A DNA stretch of 64,000 nucleotides from Streptomyces cyaneogriseus subsp. noncyanogenus (lineage in GTDB: Bacteria; Actinomycetota; Actinomycetes; Streptomycetales; Streptomycetaceae), in contig NZ_CP010849.1 in NCBI RefSeq assembly GCF_000931445.1, forward strand, positions 3,224,001-3,288,000, written 5' to 3'. The position numbers were made by a program, and so were the translations under genes. Below the pieces are notes generated by a model. That model did no database searches. It was given only the letters and a program-made list of their open reading frames with translations, and was not told the origin of the DNA. Shown piece after piece: positions 34,572 through 43,444 of the stretch. How positions within the stretch are numbered: position 1 is the first letter of the stretch; every line of letters starts with the position of its first letter.

Positions 34572-35728
34572 TCGGTGATGGTCCCTCTCAGGTAACCGGC
34601 AGCGTGACGGGCGCGCTCCAGCACGTCGTCCAGGTCGTCGCCGTAGGTGTTGACGTGGCCGACCTTGCGGCCGGGCTTCACGTCCTTGCCGTACATGTGG
34701 ATCTTGAGCTGGGGGTCGCGGGCCATGCAGTGCAGGTACGCGGAGTACATGTCGGGGAAGTCGCCGCCGAGGACGTTGACCATGACGGTCCACGGGGCGC
34801 GCGGGCGCGGGTCGCCGAGCGGGAGGTCGAGCACGGCCCGGACGTGGTTGGCGAACTGGGAGGTGATCGCGCCGTCCATCGACCAGTGGCCGGAATTGTG
34901 CGGTCGCATCGCCAGCTCGTTGACGAGGATCCGCCCGTCGCGGGTCTGGAACAGCTCGACGGCGAGGTGGCCGACGACGCCCAGTTCCTTGGCGATGTTG
35001 AGCGCCATCTCCTCGGCCTGGAGGGCGAGGCCCCGGTCGAGGTCGGGCGCGGGGGCGATGACGGTGTCGCAGACGCCGTTCACCTGGCGGGACTCGACCA
35101 CCGGGTACGCCACGGCCTGGCCGTGCGGGGAGCGCACGACGTTGGCGGCGAGCTCGCGGACGAAGTCGACCTTCTCCTCCGCGAGGACCGGGACACCGGC
35201 GCGGAAGGGCTCGGCGGCCTCCTCGACGGAGTCGACGACCCAGACGCCCTTGCCGTCGTAGCCGCCGCGCACCGTCTTCAGGACGACGGGGAAGCCGTCG
35301 CCCTCGGCGCCTTCGGGCAGGCCCTCCCTGGCGAAGGCGGCCACGTCGGCCGGGTCCTCGACGATGCGGTGCCGCGGGCAGGGCACGCCGATCGCGTCGA
35401 GCTTGGCCCGCATCACGCCCTTGTCCTGGGCGTGCACGAGCGCGTCCGGGCCCGGGCGCACGGGGATGCCGTCCGCCTCCAGGGCCCTGAGGTGCTCGGT
35501 CGGGACGTGCTCGTGATCGAAAGTGATCACGTCGCAGCCGCGTGCGAACGCGCGCAGGGTCTCCAGATCGCGATAGTCGCCGACGACGACATCGTTCACG
35601 ACCTGGGCCGCGGAGTCCTGGGGAGTGTCACTGAGGAGCTTGAACCTGATGCCCAGCGGGATGCCCGCCTCGTGTGTCATACGAGCGAGCTGGCCCCCGC
35701 CGACCATACCGACTACCGGGAACGTCAC
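34568..35728 (-). CDS. purK: 5-(carboxyamino)imidazole ribonucleotide synthase
   Basis: 386 residues from a GTG ([21 protein letters not shown]). ATP-grasp enzyme with [18 protein letters not shown] as glycine-rich loop and [24 protein letters not shown] as the metal/ATP-binding C-terminal motif. It makes N5-CAIR from AIR, bicarbonate and ATP, upstream of PurE. It is the first gene of the purK-purE-dipeptidase operon and divergent from the GtrA-like gene, with a 153-base gap that must hold both promoters. Confidence 0.95.
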   Translation of the reverse strand: MTFPVVGMVGGGQLARMTHEAGIPLGIRFKLLSDTPQDSAAQVVNDVVVGDYRDLETLRAFARGCDVITFDHEHVPTEHLRALEADGIPVRPGPDALVHAQDKGVMRAKLDAIGVPCPRHRIVEDPADVAAFAREGLPEGAEGDGFPVVLKTVRGGYDGKGVWVVDSVEEAAEPFRAGVPVLAEEKVDFVRELAANVVRSPHGQAVAYPVVESRQVNGVCDTVIAPAPDLDRGLALQAEEMALNIAKELGVVGHLAVELFQTRDGRILVNELAMRPHNSGHWSMDGAITSQFANHVRAVLDLPLGDPRPRAPWTVMVNVLGGDFPDMYSAYLHCMARDPQLKIHMYGKDVKPGRKVGHVNTYGDDLDDVLERARHAAGYLRGTITE

Positions 35729-35881
35729 ACCCCTAGCGTATCGGCCACGGAGGACCGCCCGGTCTCCGGCCGGTTCGCCCCGCTCCGCGCGGGATGCGCC
35801 CTCGTCCGCAGGAAGATCGCGTGCGCGGGTGGTTAGCATGGCTGGGTTGACGCCGACCGACGGACGGGGGCCTGCACGACC

Positions 35882-36478
35882 ATGGGACGCGGTTCCTCGG
35901 GGCATCCCCCGACGCCCCCGGCACCACCCCGCGGGCCGGTGCGGCAGCGCATCGACCGGCTGGTGCGCGAGGCCGCCAAGTTCGGCGCGGTGGGCGGGGC
36001 GGGTCTGCTCGTCAATCTGCTCGTGTTCAACCTGGTGCGGCACACGACCGACCTCCAGGTGGTCCGGGCGAGTGTGGTCGCCACCATCGTCGCGATCGTC
36101 TTCAACTATCTGGGCTTCCGCTACTTCACGTACCGGGACCGCGACAAGGGCGGCCGTACGAAGGAGATGACGCTGTTCCTGCTGTTCAGCGCCGCCGGGC
36201 TCGTGATCGAGAACGGCGTGCTGTACACGGCGACGTACGGCTTCGGCTGGGACAGCCCGTTGCAGAGCAACATCTTCAAGTTCCTGGGCATCGGCATCGC
36301 CACGCTCTTCCGCTTCTGGTCGTACCGCACCTGGGTCTTCCGCGCCCTGCCGGCCCGGGAGACGGTCTCCCGCGCGGAATCGTTCCTGGACCACGAGCAC
36401 CCGGCGCGTCCGGGTGACGGCCACGGCACGGGCCGCCGCCCGGGAGCGGGCCGGGTGGGCGTCGGGCGCAGGCAGTAG
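35882..36478 (+). CDS. GtrA family membrane protein
   Basis: 198 residues. Four hydrophobic segments (about 35-55, 62-80, 97-117, 130-147) with the family motifs FGAVGGAGLLVNLLVFN and FRFWSYRTWVF. GtrA proteins are thought to help move lipid-linked sugars across the membrane. The C-terminal 45 residues are hydrophilic and basic. No dedicated glycosyltransferase is adjacent, but it fits the wall-glycan theme of the window. Confidence 0.88.
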   Translation: MGRGSSGHPPTPPAPPRGPVRQRIDRLVREAAKFGAVGGAGLLVNLLVFNLVRHTTDLQVVRASVVATIVAIVFNYLGFRYFTYRDRDKGGRTKEMTLFLLFSAAGLVIENGVLYTATYGFGWDSPLQSNIFKFLGIGIATLFRFWSYRTWVFRALPARETVSRAESFLDHEHPARPGDGHGTGRRPGAGRVGVGRRQ

Positions 36479-36531
36479 CGGGCGCGGGCCGGGACCCGGC
36501 CGCCGCCCGGCCGGGCGGGCCGTGGGGCCGG

Positions 36532-37800
36532 TCAGCGGACCGTGTGGGCCGCGACCGTCTTCTTCGGGGGCGGGGTGCGCGACAGGAACAGGCCGAAGAC
36601 CGCGGGCTTGGTCTGGAGCAGCTCCAGACGGCCGCCGTCGGCCTCCGCGAGGTCGCGGGCGACCGCGAGGCCGATGCCGGTCGAGTTCCGGCCGCTGATC
36701 GTCCGCTCGAAGATGCGCGCGCCGAGGTCGGCCGGGACGCCCGGCCCCTCGTCGGTGACCTCCACGACCGCCTGGTTCCCCGTGACCCGGGTCCGCAGGG
36801 CCACCGTGCCGCCGCCGTGCATGAGCGAGTTCTCGATCAGCGCCGCCAGCACCTGGGCCACCGCGCCGGGCGTGCCCACGGCCTGCATGTGCCGCTTGCC
36901 GGAGCAGACGATGGCCCGGCCCGCGCTGCGGTAGGCGGGGCGCCACTCGGCGATCTGCTGCTGGATGACGTCGTCCAGGTCGAAGGTGACCGCGGAGCCG
37001 TTGCGCGGGTCGCGGGAGTTGGTCAGCAGCCTCTCCACCACGTCCGTCAACCGCTCCACCTGCGACAACGCGATCGTCGCCTCCTCCTTCACCGTCTCCG
37101 GGTCGTCGGTGAGGGTGATCTCCTCCAGCCGCATCGACAGCGCCGTCAGCGGGGTGCGGAGCTGGTGGGAGGCGTCGGCGGCCAGGCGCCGCTCGGCGGT
37201 CAGCATGCGGGCGATGCGCTCGGCGGAGGCGTCCAGCACATCGGCGACCCGGTCCAGCTCCGGGACGCCGTACCGCTTGTGCCGCGGGCGCGGGTCGCCG
37301 GAGCCGAGGCGTTCGGCGGTCTCGGCGAGGTCGGTGAGGGGGGAGGCGAGGCGGTTGGCCTGGCGCACGGCCAGCACCACCGCCGCGACCACCGCGAGCA
37401 GCGCCACCAGCCCGATGATGACCAGGGTGCGGCCGACCTCGCGGGTCACCGAGGAGCGCGGTTCCTCGACGACGACCGTCTCGCCCTCCTCGCCGGTGGC
37501 CTGGCCGCGGATGACCTCGCCGCCCGGCCTGTCGCCGATCTCGATGACCGGCCTGCCCGGGATGCGGATGACGGCGTACCGGTCGTCCGCCACCTGCTGG
37601 CGCAGGATGTCCGGGTCGACCCGTCCGGTGCCGAGCAGCCGGCTGTCCACGATGCTGGCCAGCCGGGCCGCCTCCAGGTCCACCTTCTCCTGGGCGGTGC
37701 TGCTGATCGTCCGGGTCTCGACGATGACGAGCGAGACGCCGAAGACGGCGATCACGACGAGCACCACGGCGAGCGTGGACTGGATCAGTCGACGGCGCAT
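36532..37800 (-). CDS. Sensor histidine kinase
   Basis: 422 residues: first membrane segment about 8-27, extracytoplasmic loop of about 95 residues, second segment about 124-146, HAMP linker, then HisKA with H212 (DASHQLRTPLTALSMRL). The ATPase domain has the N-box ALIENSLMHGGG and the G-boxes DEGPGVP and GRNSTGIGLAVA. It should phosphorylate the response regulator encoded 74 bases upstream. The signal is unknown; the loop is acidic and lacks Cys. The C-terminus ends with a short basic tail. Confidence 0.93.
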   Translation of the reverse strand: MRRRLIQSTLAVVLVVIAVFGVSLVIVETRTISSTAQEKVDLEAARLASIVDSRLLGTGRVDPDILRQQVADDRYAVIRIPGRPVIEIGDRPGGEVIRGQATGEEGETVVVEEPRSSVTREVGRTLVIIGLVALLAVVAAVVLAVRQANRLASPLTDLAETAERLGSGDPRPRHKRYGVPELDRVADVLDASAERIARMLTAERRLAADASHQLRTPLTALSMRLEEITLTDDPETVKEEATIALSQVERLTDVVERLLTNSRDPRNGSAVTFDLDDVIQQQIAEWRPAYRSAGRAIVCSGKRHMQAVGTPGAVAQVLAALIENSLMHGGGTVALRTRVTGNQAVVEVTDEGPGVPADLGARIFERTISGRNSTGIGLAVARDLAEADGGRLELLQTKPAVFGLFLSRTPPPKKTVAAHTVR

Positions 37801-37874
37801 GTCCTCTTACCCACGGCTCTGACGGAGCCCGGTGCGCCGGGCTCGGTTCCCGCCGGGACCGGTGCGTCCCGGGC

Positions 37875-38552
37875 TCAGTTCTTCTCGAAGCGGAAGCCCA
37901 CGCCGCGCACGGTCGCGATGTACCGGGGGTTGGCCGCGTCGTCCCCCAGCTTCTTGCGCAGCCAGGAGATGTGCATGTCGAGGGTCTTCGTCGACGACCA
38001 CCAGGTGGTGTCCCAGACCTCGCGCATGAGCTGGTCGCGGGTGACGACCCGGCCGGCGTCGCGCACCAGCACCCGCAGCAGATCGAACTCCTTGGCGGTG
38101 AGCTGGAGCTCCTCGTCGCCCATCCAGGCGCGGTGCGACTCGACGTCGATGCGGACCCCGTGCGTGGCGGGCGGCTGCTGCGGCTCGGCGGAACCGCGCC
38201 GCAGCAGGGCCCGGACGCGGGCGAGCAGCTCGGCGAGGCGGAAGGGCTTGGTGACGTAGTCGTCGGCGCCCGCGTCCAGGCCGACGACGGTGTCCACCTC
38301 GTCGGCGCGCGCGGTCAGGATGAGGATCGGCACGGTGTGGCCCTCGGCACGCAGCCGGCGGGCGACCTCCAGACCGTCCATGCCGGGCAGGCCCAGGTCG
38401 AGCACGACCAGGTCCACGCCGCCCCGCATCCCGGCGTCGAGCGCGGCGGGTCCGTCCTCACGCACCTCGACTTCGTACCCTTCCCGGCGCAGTGCGCGGG
38501 CCAGCGGCTCCGAGATGGACGCGTCGTCCTCGGCGAGCAGTACACGGGTCAT
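37875..38552 (-). CDS. OmpR-family response regulator
   Basis: 225 residues from the ATG at 38550-38552. Receiver domain with acidic D9-D10, phospho-acceptor D52 (LVVLDLGLPGMDG) and K102 (DDYVTKPF). A winged-helix OmpR/PhoB DNA-binding domain occupies about 128-223 (TAKEFDLLRVLVRDAGRVVT, ISWLRKKLGDD). It is the first gene of a two-gene operon with the kinase. Targets are unknown; the divergent POT transporter gene is a candidate by position only. Confidence 0.94.
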   Translation of the reverse strand: MTRVLLAEDDASISEPLARALRREGYEVEVREDGPAALDAGMRGGVDLVVLDLGLPGMDGLEVARRLRAEGHTVPILILTARADEVDTVVGLDAGADDYVTKPFRLAELLARVRALLRRGSAEPQQPPATHGVRIDVESHRAWMGDEELQLTAKEFDLLRVLVRDAGRVVTRDQLMREVWDTTWWSSTKTLDMHISWLRKKLGDDAANPRYIATVRGVGFRFEKN

Positions 38553-39084
38553 GAGGTGATGGTAGTCCGCTCGGCCCAACGGCCGAGGTGAGATGCGTAC
38601 GGCCGTTCTTACCTTCGGACAAGCCGGGCGGAAGGCCGCGCCACCCGACCGCCGCTCCCGGCTCACCCTCGGGGTGAGCCTGCGGCTGTGGGATGCCATC
38701 CTGGTAACCACCTTGGAAAGGGCCCCCGTGGTTCCAGTATCACCTGTGATCCATGTCTCAAGTCCTTCCATACCGGGCGGTGTCCTGCCGTATGGTGAAC
38801 CAACGCCTGTAGCACCACGGGGACCTTTGGCGGCATACGACGCTGAAGGTCTCTTTTGTGTGCGGGCTGATCCGAGATCAGCCTGACAAGGAATGACCTG
38901 TGGCCGGGCCTCACCGCGCAATGCCGCGCACCGAGGCGTGGATCCCGGTGGTCACCGTCCGCCGCCCCGTGATCCGGGGCGGGCGCCCCGTAGGCGTGGG
39001 GTGGACGGCCCAGCCGCCGGTGCCGGCTCCCCCCACCGGGCGCGCATCGCCTTTGGAGCGCGTCCCGACCAGCAAGGAACGACC
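38553..39084 (+). other. Long leader region upstream of POT transporter
   Basis: 532 bases without a convincing gene between the response regulator and the POT gene. It includes an unusual lower-GC stretch (about 38690-38890) with several short self-complementary segments, among them the hairpin at 38865-38883. It could hold a structured leader RNA or just two divergent promoters. I could not match it to a riboswitch class. Confidence 0.45.
38865..38883 (+). promoter_or_regulatory. Perfect 8-bp hairpin in the POT leader
   Basis: GGCTGATC, CGA, GATCAGCC. It lies 201 bases before the POT start codon; terminator, attenuator and operator roles are all possible. Confidence 0.45.
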
Positions 39085-40581
39085 ATGGCGTCCAGCCTGA
39101 CGAAGGACTCGGTCCGCCCGGGCACCCCCGGTTCCGAGAAGACCTTCTTCGGCCACCCCCGGGGACTGGCCACCCTCTTCATGACCGAGATGTGGGAGCG
39201 CTTCTCCTACTACGGCATGAGGGCTCTGCTCCCGCTCTACCTCGTGGCCCCGGGCGGCCTGAACATGAACGCGGGCACGGCGACCGCGATCTACTCGGTG
39301 TACCTGTCGCTGGTGTACCTGCTGACGATGCCGGGCGGCTGGTTCGGCGACCGCGTCTGGGGCCCCCGCAAGACCGTCGCCGTCGCCGGTGGCGTCATCA
39401 TGCTGGGCCACCTCACGCTGGCCCTGCCCACCTCCGGCACGTTCTTCGCCGGTCTGGGCCTGGTCGCCATCGGCTCGGGTCTGCTGAAGGCCAACATCTC
39501 CACGATGGTCGGCCAGCTCTACGACGGCCCGAACGACCCGCGCCGCGACGGTGGCTTCACCATCTTCTACATGGGCATCAACCTCGGCGCCTTCGTCGCG
39601 CCGCTGGTCATCGGCACCATCGGTGAGAACGTCAACTGGCACCTGGGCTTCGCCCTGGCCGCGCTCGGCATGGCGGTCGGTGTCACCCAGTTCCTGATCG
39701 GCAGCCGCCACCTCGCCCCGCACTCCAGCGTCGTCCCGAAGCCGCTGTCGGCGGCCGAGAAGACCACGACGCTGCGCAAGGCCGCGTTCTGGGCCGCCGT
39801 CGCGCTCGTCTTCTACGCGATCGTCGGCTTCTCCGGCCACTACACGCTGAACTGGATCCTGGTCCCGCTGACCCTGCTCGGCGTGATCATCCCGATCCTG
39901 GTGCTGACCCGCATCAAGCGCGACAAGGAGCTGGACCGCGCCGAGCAGTCGAAGATGTCCGCGTACATCTGGTTCTTCGTCGCCGCGGCCGTCTTCTGGA
40001 TGATCTACGACCAGGGCGGCTCGACGCTGTCGATCTTCGCCGACTCCTCGGCCGAGAACAGCGTCCTGGGCTGGTCGTTCCCGGTCTCCTGGTACCAGTC
40101 GGTCAACCCGGTCATCATCATGGCGCTGGCCCCGGTCTTCGCCTCGCTCTGGCTGGCACTCGCCCGCCGCGGCAAGGAGCCCAGCACGGTCGTGAAGTTC
40201 GCCTTCGGCCTGATCCTGGTCGGCGCGTCCTTCTTCCTCTTCCTGGCTCCGCTGGCGATCGCGGACGGCGGCCACAAGGCCGCGGCGCTGTGGCTGGTGG
40301 CGATCTACTTCGTCCAGACCTGCGGTGAGCTGCTGCTCTCCCCGGTCGGCCTGTCGGTCACCACGAAGATGGCGCCCGTGAAGTACGCCTCGCAGATGAT
40401 GGGCGTCTGGTTCCTGGCCGTCACCGCCGGTGACGCCACGACCGGTCTGCTCTCCATCGCCGGCGTCGACCTGAACAAGACGGGCATCGTCGCCCTGGAG
40501 GCCACGCTCGCCGTGGTCGCCGGTATCGCGGTGTGGATGTACCGCAAGAAGGTCAAGGAGCTCATGGGCGACGTCCACTGA
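39085..40581 (+). CDS. POT family proton-coupled peptide transporter
   Basis: 498 residues, about 14 membrane helices. The N-terminal ERFSYYGMRALLPLYL contains the E-x-x-E-R-F-like proton-coupling motif (EMWERFSYYG), and GLLKANISTMVGQLYD plus FYMGINLGAF are the PTR2 signatures. It imports di- and tripeptides with protons. Together with the cytosolic dipeptidase nearby it could support peptide use, though they are not in one operon. The ATG at 39085 has only a weak AAGGAA site. Coding GC is a little lower and codon use looks optimised, suggesting high expression. Confidence 0.93.
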   Translation: MASSLTKDSVRPGTPGSEKTFFGHPRGLATLFMTEMWERFSYYGMRALLPLYLVAPGGLNMNAGTATAIYSVYLSLVYLLTMPGGWFGDRVWGPRKTVAVAGGVIMLGHLTLALPTSGTFFAGLGLVAIGSGLLKANISTMVGQLYDGPNDPRRDGGFTIFYMGINLGAFVAPLVIGTIGENVNWHLGFALAALGMAVGVTQFLIGSRHLAPHSSVVPKPLSAAEKTTTLRKAAFWAAVALVFYAIVGFSGHYTLNWILVPLTLLGVIIPILVLTRIKRDKELDRAEQSKMSAYIWFFVAAAVFWMIYDQGGSTLSIFADSSAENSVLGWSFPVSWYQSVNPVIIMALAPVFASLWLALARRGKEPSTVVKFAFGLILVGASFFLFLAPLAIADGGHKAAALWLVAIYFVQTCGELLLSPVGLSVTTKMAPVKYASQMMGVWFLAVTAGDATTGLLSIAGVDLNKTGIVALEATLAVVAGIAVWMYRKKVKELMGDVH

Positions 40582-40603
40582 GCCCGGCCGACCCGGCGTC
40601 GTT

Positions 40604-40646
40604 CCTCGGGGCCGCCCGCATCCTGGTGATGCGGGCGGCCCCGAGG
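40604..40646. terminator. 19-bp hairpin terminator
   Basis: CCTCGGGGCCGCCCGCATC, CTGGT, then its exact complement (40628-40646), 22 bases after the POT stop. Very strong. Confidence 0.93.
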
Positions 40647-40936
40647 GCGTTTCCGGGGCGCCGTTCCGGCAGGGCAGGGGAGCACTGCGGGGTTCGGGGC
40701 GGGAAGGGGGGCGGGCCTCGGGCTCGGCCCACGCCCCGGGACCTCCTGGGCGGGCTCGGGGCCGGCCGACGCCCCCCCGGGACCCCAGGACTCGGAGGCA
40801 GCTCGGGGCCCGGCCAAGGCCCCCGGCGGCTCCGGGCCCGGCCGACACCCTCGGGCTCCGGGGCGGGCCCGCGCCGCCCCGGGCTCCGGCCGCCCCGGGC
40901 TCCGGCCGCTCCGGCGGTGCCCCCGCGCGCAGAAGA
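40647..40936. other. GC-rich low-complexity intergenic stretch
   Basis: No gene. Composed of imperfect GGGCTCCGG and CCCCGGG repeats with near-total G/C content; frames on both strands are compositional artefacts. Confidence 0.6.
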
Positions 40937-40966
40937 AACGCCTCCTCGGCATCCCGAGGAGGCGTT
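40937..40966 (-). terminator. Hairpin terminator for the anti-sigma gene
   Basis: AACGCCTCCTCGG, CATC, CCGAGGAGGCGTT: 13-bp perfect stem just past the 3' end of the gene at 41002-41577. Confidence 0.85.
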
Positions 40967-41001
40967 CGTACACGTACTGCGGCCGGTCCGGCCGCGGCGC
41001 C

Positions 41002-41577
41002 CTACGCCGGGGCGCCCAGCTCCGCCCAGACGCGCTTGCCGGCGACGCCGGGGGTCCGTACGACGCCCCAGTCCAGGCAGAGACGCTGCACGATGAACAT
41101 GCCGTGGCCGCCGGGGCGGCCCGCGCGGTGCGGGGTGCGGGGGGAGGGCTGACCGGTGCCCCGGTCGGAGACCTCCAGCCGGATCACCTTGCGGTCGCAG
41201 CTGATCCGCAGCTCGTCCGGCCCCTCGGCGTGCAGGCAGGCGTTGGTGACCAGCTCGGACACGACGAGCAGGACGTCCTCCGCGGCGGCCCGCTGGTCGG
41301 CGGTGGCGGCGGGCAGCCAGCCCCACGCGTACAGCGCCTGGCGGGTGAAGTCGCGGGCGAGGGGGACGACCCCGCTCTCGCCGTCGAAGCTGAGCCGGCG
41401 CGCCTGGCGGCCACCGGGCCCCGACGGGGCGGCCGGGTCACCGCCGGCCGCCGCGACGGTCTCCTTCGCGCGGCCGACGGGCTCCTCGGTCACGGGCACG
41501 TCCCCCTCCGGCACCTCGGAAGCGCCGCTGGGCTCCGGACCGCGGTCGCCCGGCGAGTAGGGCCGGGTGGTGCTCAT
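41002..41577 (-). CDS. Anti-sigma-type ATP-binding protein (RsbW-like)
   Basis: 191 residues. After a 55-residue acidic, disordered N-terminus comes a GHKL ATPase domain with N-box VVSELVTNACLHAEG (N112 for magnesium), G1 box SDRGTG and G2 box GRPGGHGMFIVQRL. It should bind and block a SigB/SigF-type sigma, and phosphorylate a STAS antagonist. Both partner types are encoded just upstream. Order anti-sigma, STAS (same strand), sigma (divergent) supports partner switching among the three, though the pairing is inferred. Confidence 0.85.
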   Translation of the reverse strand: MSTTRPYSPGDRGPEPSGASEVPEGDVPVTEEPVGRAKETVAAAGGDPAAPSGPGGRQARRLSFDGESGVVPLARDFTRQALYAWGWLPAATADQRAAAEDVLLVVSELVTNACLHAEGPDELRISCDRKVIRLEVSDRGTGQPSPRTPHRAGRPGGHGMFIVQRLCLDWGVVRTPGVAGKRVWAELGAPA

Positions 41578-41813
41578 CAGCGCTTCACCTCACCGATTCA
41601 CCAGTTCACGTTTCAACGTCGTACAGAGTCAGTTACGCAGTACAGCGATGCCTCCGCCCCGGGCGTCCCGCGCCCCGTCGGCCGACAGGCTCAGGTTGTC
41701 TCCTGCCCGACCGGACCGGCGGAACACCCCTGTCTTCGGCAAGAAACCGGGCCGGGGGGAAATCGCCGGACGTGGGAGCGCTCACGGTACGCCGCGGCCA
41801 CCGCGGGAGCGGC

Positions 41814-42191
41814 TCAGCCGGAGTTGTCGGCCAGGGCGGCCTCGAGCGTGTCATGGACCGTGAAGACGGCGTCCGCCCCCGTGATCTCGAACACGCGTGC
41901 CACCACCGGCTGCATCCCCACCAGATGCACACCACCCCCCGCCGCCTCGGCCTTCAACCGCGCGCCCAGCAGGACGTTGAGCCCCGTGGAGTCGCAGAAC
42001 TCCAGGCGCGAGCAGTCGACGACCAGCCGGCTGAATCCCTTGGTGAGGCAGTCCTCCAGTGGCTCCCGCAACAGATCGGCGGTGTGGTGATCCAGCTCAC
42101 CCGCCGGGGTCACGACGGCACTGGGGCCCTCTTCCCGCACCTCCACCAGAAGCCGGCCAGACTGTGTACTGCCGACCGTCCCGCGGTCCAT
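41814..42191 (-). CDS. STAS-domain anti-sigma factor antagonist
   Basis: 125 residues, one STAS domain. The phosphorylatable Ser is S68 in LEFCDSTGLNVLL, preceded by LVVDCSR. Unphosphorylated, it would bind the anti-sigma ATPase and free the sigma factor. It lies 236 bases upstream of the anti-sigma gene and is divergent from the sigma gene. From position I think it corresponds to the antagonist described for S. coelicolor SigI, but this is memory, not proof. Confidence 0.88.
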   Translation of the reverse strand: MDRGTVGSTQSGRLLVEVREEGPSAVVTPAGELDHHTADLLREPLEDCLTKGFSRLVVDCSRLEFCDSTGLNVLLGARLKAEAAGGGVHLVGMQPVVARVFEITGADAVFTVHDTLEAALADNSG

Positions 42192-42441
42192 GCCGTCTCT
42201 CTCTCCCGACGTCGTGACTGCTGCTGACGCCCCTGAACACTACGCCTTCCCCGGGCCTTTCGACACCCGAACAACCGCGCACAAACGGACATATGCCCAC
42301 AGAACACACTTGCGGTGGGCTCGGTAAAGCGGGTAGGGCTAGTACGGACACGTAACCGACACGGCCGGCTTTGGAGGCGCCGCACACCGCAGTGCACGTA
42401 CTGGCTTCGGCAGCCGTATGCCGAGAACGATGGAGGACATC

Positions 42442-43356
42442 ATGTCACCCCGGCTCGACGGATCGCGTACCCACAAAGCGACGTCGACACCCCCTCCGGA
42501 ACATCTGGATCCCATCGAGCAGCAGGACGAAGGTGCCGCGTACGACGGCGCACTCGCCGGGCTTCCGGACATCCCCGCGTACGACGAGGTGGCTCCGGCG
42601 GACGCCCGGGCCCTGTCCAAGACCCTCTTCGAGCGGCTGGAGTCGCTGGAGGAAGGCACCTATGACTATGCGTACGTCCGCAACACGCTGGTCGAACTGA
42701 ACCTCGCCCTGGTGAAGTTCGCGGCCTCCCGCTTCCGCTCGCGCAGCGAGCCGATGGAGGACATCATCCAGGTCGGCACGATCGGCCTGATCAAGGCGAT
42801 CGACCGCTTCGAGCTCTCCCGCGGCGTGGAGTTCCCGACCTTCGCGATGCCGACCATCATCGGCGAGATCAAGCGGTTCTTCCGCGACACCTCGTGGTCC
42901 GTGCGGGTCCCGCGCCGGCTCCAGGAACTCCGGCTCGACCTGGCCAAGGCCGGCGACGAGCTGGCCCAGCAGCTCGACCGCTCCCCGACCGTGGCCGAAC
43001 TGGCCGAGCGCCTCGGCATCTCCAACGAGGAGGTGGTCGAGGGCATGGCGGCCTCGAACGCGTACACCGCCTCCTCGCTGGACGCCCAGCCGGAGGAGGA
43101 CGACAGCGAGGGCACGCTCGCGGACCGGATCGGCTACGAGGACCACGGGCTCGAGGGCATCGAGTACGTCGAGTCGCTCAAGCCGCTGATCGCCGAACTC
43201 CCCTCGCGGGACCGGAAGATCCTCTCCCTGCGTTTCGTCGCCGGCATGACCCAGTCGGAGATCGGCGACGAGCTCGGCATCTCCCAGATGCACGTCTCCC
43301 GGCTGCTGTCGCGCACGCTGGTGCGGCTGCGCAAGGGGCTCACGGTCGAGGAGTGA
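42442..43356 (+). CDS. SigB/SigF-type RNA polymerase sigma factor
   Basis: The ATG at 42442 is favoured because GGAGG (42432-42436) sits at ideal distance; an ATG at 42418 would add eight residues. 304 residues. Region 2 (NLALVKFAASRFRSRSEPMEDIIQVGTIG in two parts, 95-125) and the -10-binding helix (FPTFAMPTIIGEIKRFFRD) are followed by region 3 and a region 4 helix-turn-helix (GMTQSEIGDELGISQMHVSRL). It belongs to the stress sigma group. A GGGTAG at 42331-42336 resembles its own -10 box, hinting at autoregulation. Confidence 0.92.
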   Translation: MSPRLDGSRTHKATSTPPPEHLDPIEQQDEGAAYDGALAGLPDIPAYDEVAPADARALSKTLFERLESLEEGTYDYAYVRNTLVELNLALVKFAASRFRSRSEPMEDIIQVGTIGLIKAIDRFELSRGVEFPTFAMPTIIGEIKRFFRDTSWSVRVPRRLQELRLDLAKAGDELAQQLDRSPTVAELAERLGISNEEVVEGMAASNAYTASSLDAQPEEDDSEGTLADRIGYEDHGLEGIEYVESLKPLIAELPSRDRKILSLRFVAGMTQSEIGDELGISQMHVSRLLSRTLVRLRKGLTVEE

Positions 43357-43395
43357 GCCCGGCGCCCCGAGCGGCGCGTGGATGTCCTTCGCTCT

Positions 43396-43433
43396 CCCAG
43401 GGGGGCGGCCCGGTGGCGGGCCGCCCCCCTGGG
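43396..43433. terminator. 17-bp hairpin terminator
   Basis: CCCAGGGGGGCGGCCCG, GTGG, then its exact complement (43417-43433), between sigma (+) and hutI (-). Confidence 0.93.
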
Positions 43434-43444
43434 GGCTGCGGGGG

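Noticed and set aside
38593..38886. 97-residue frame in the POT leader
   Set aside because: Lower GC and no third-position bias; no recognisable domain.
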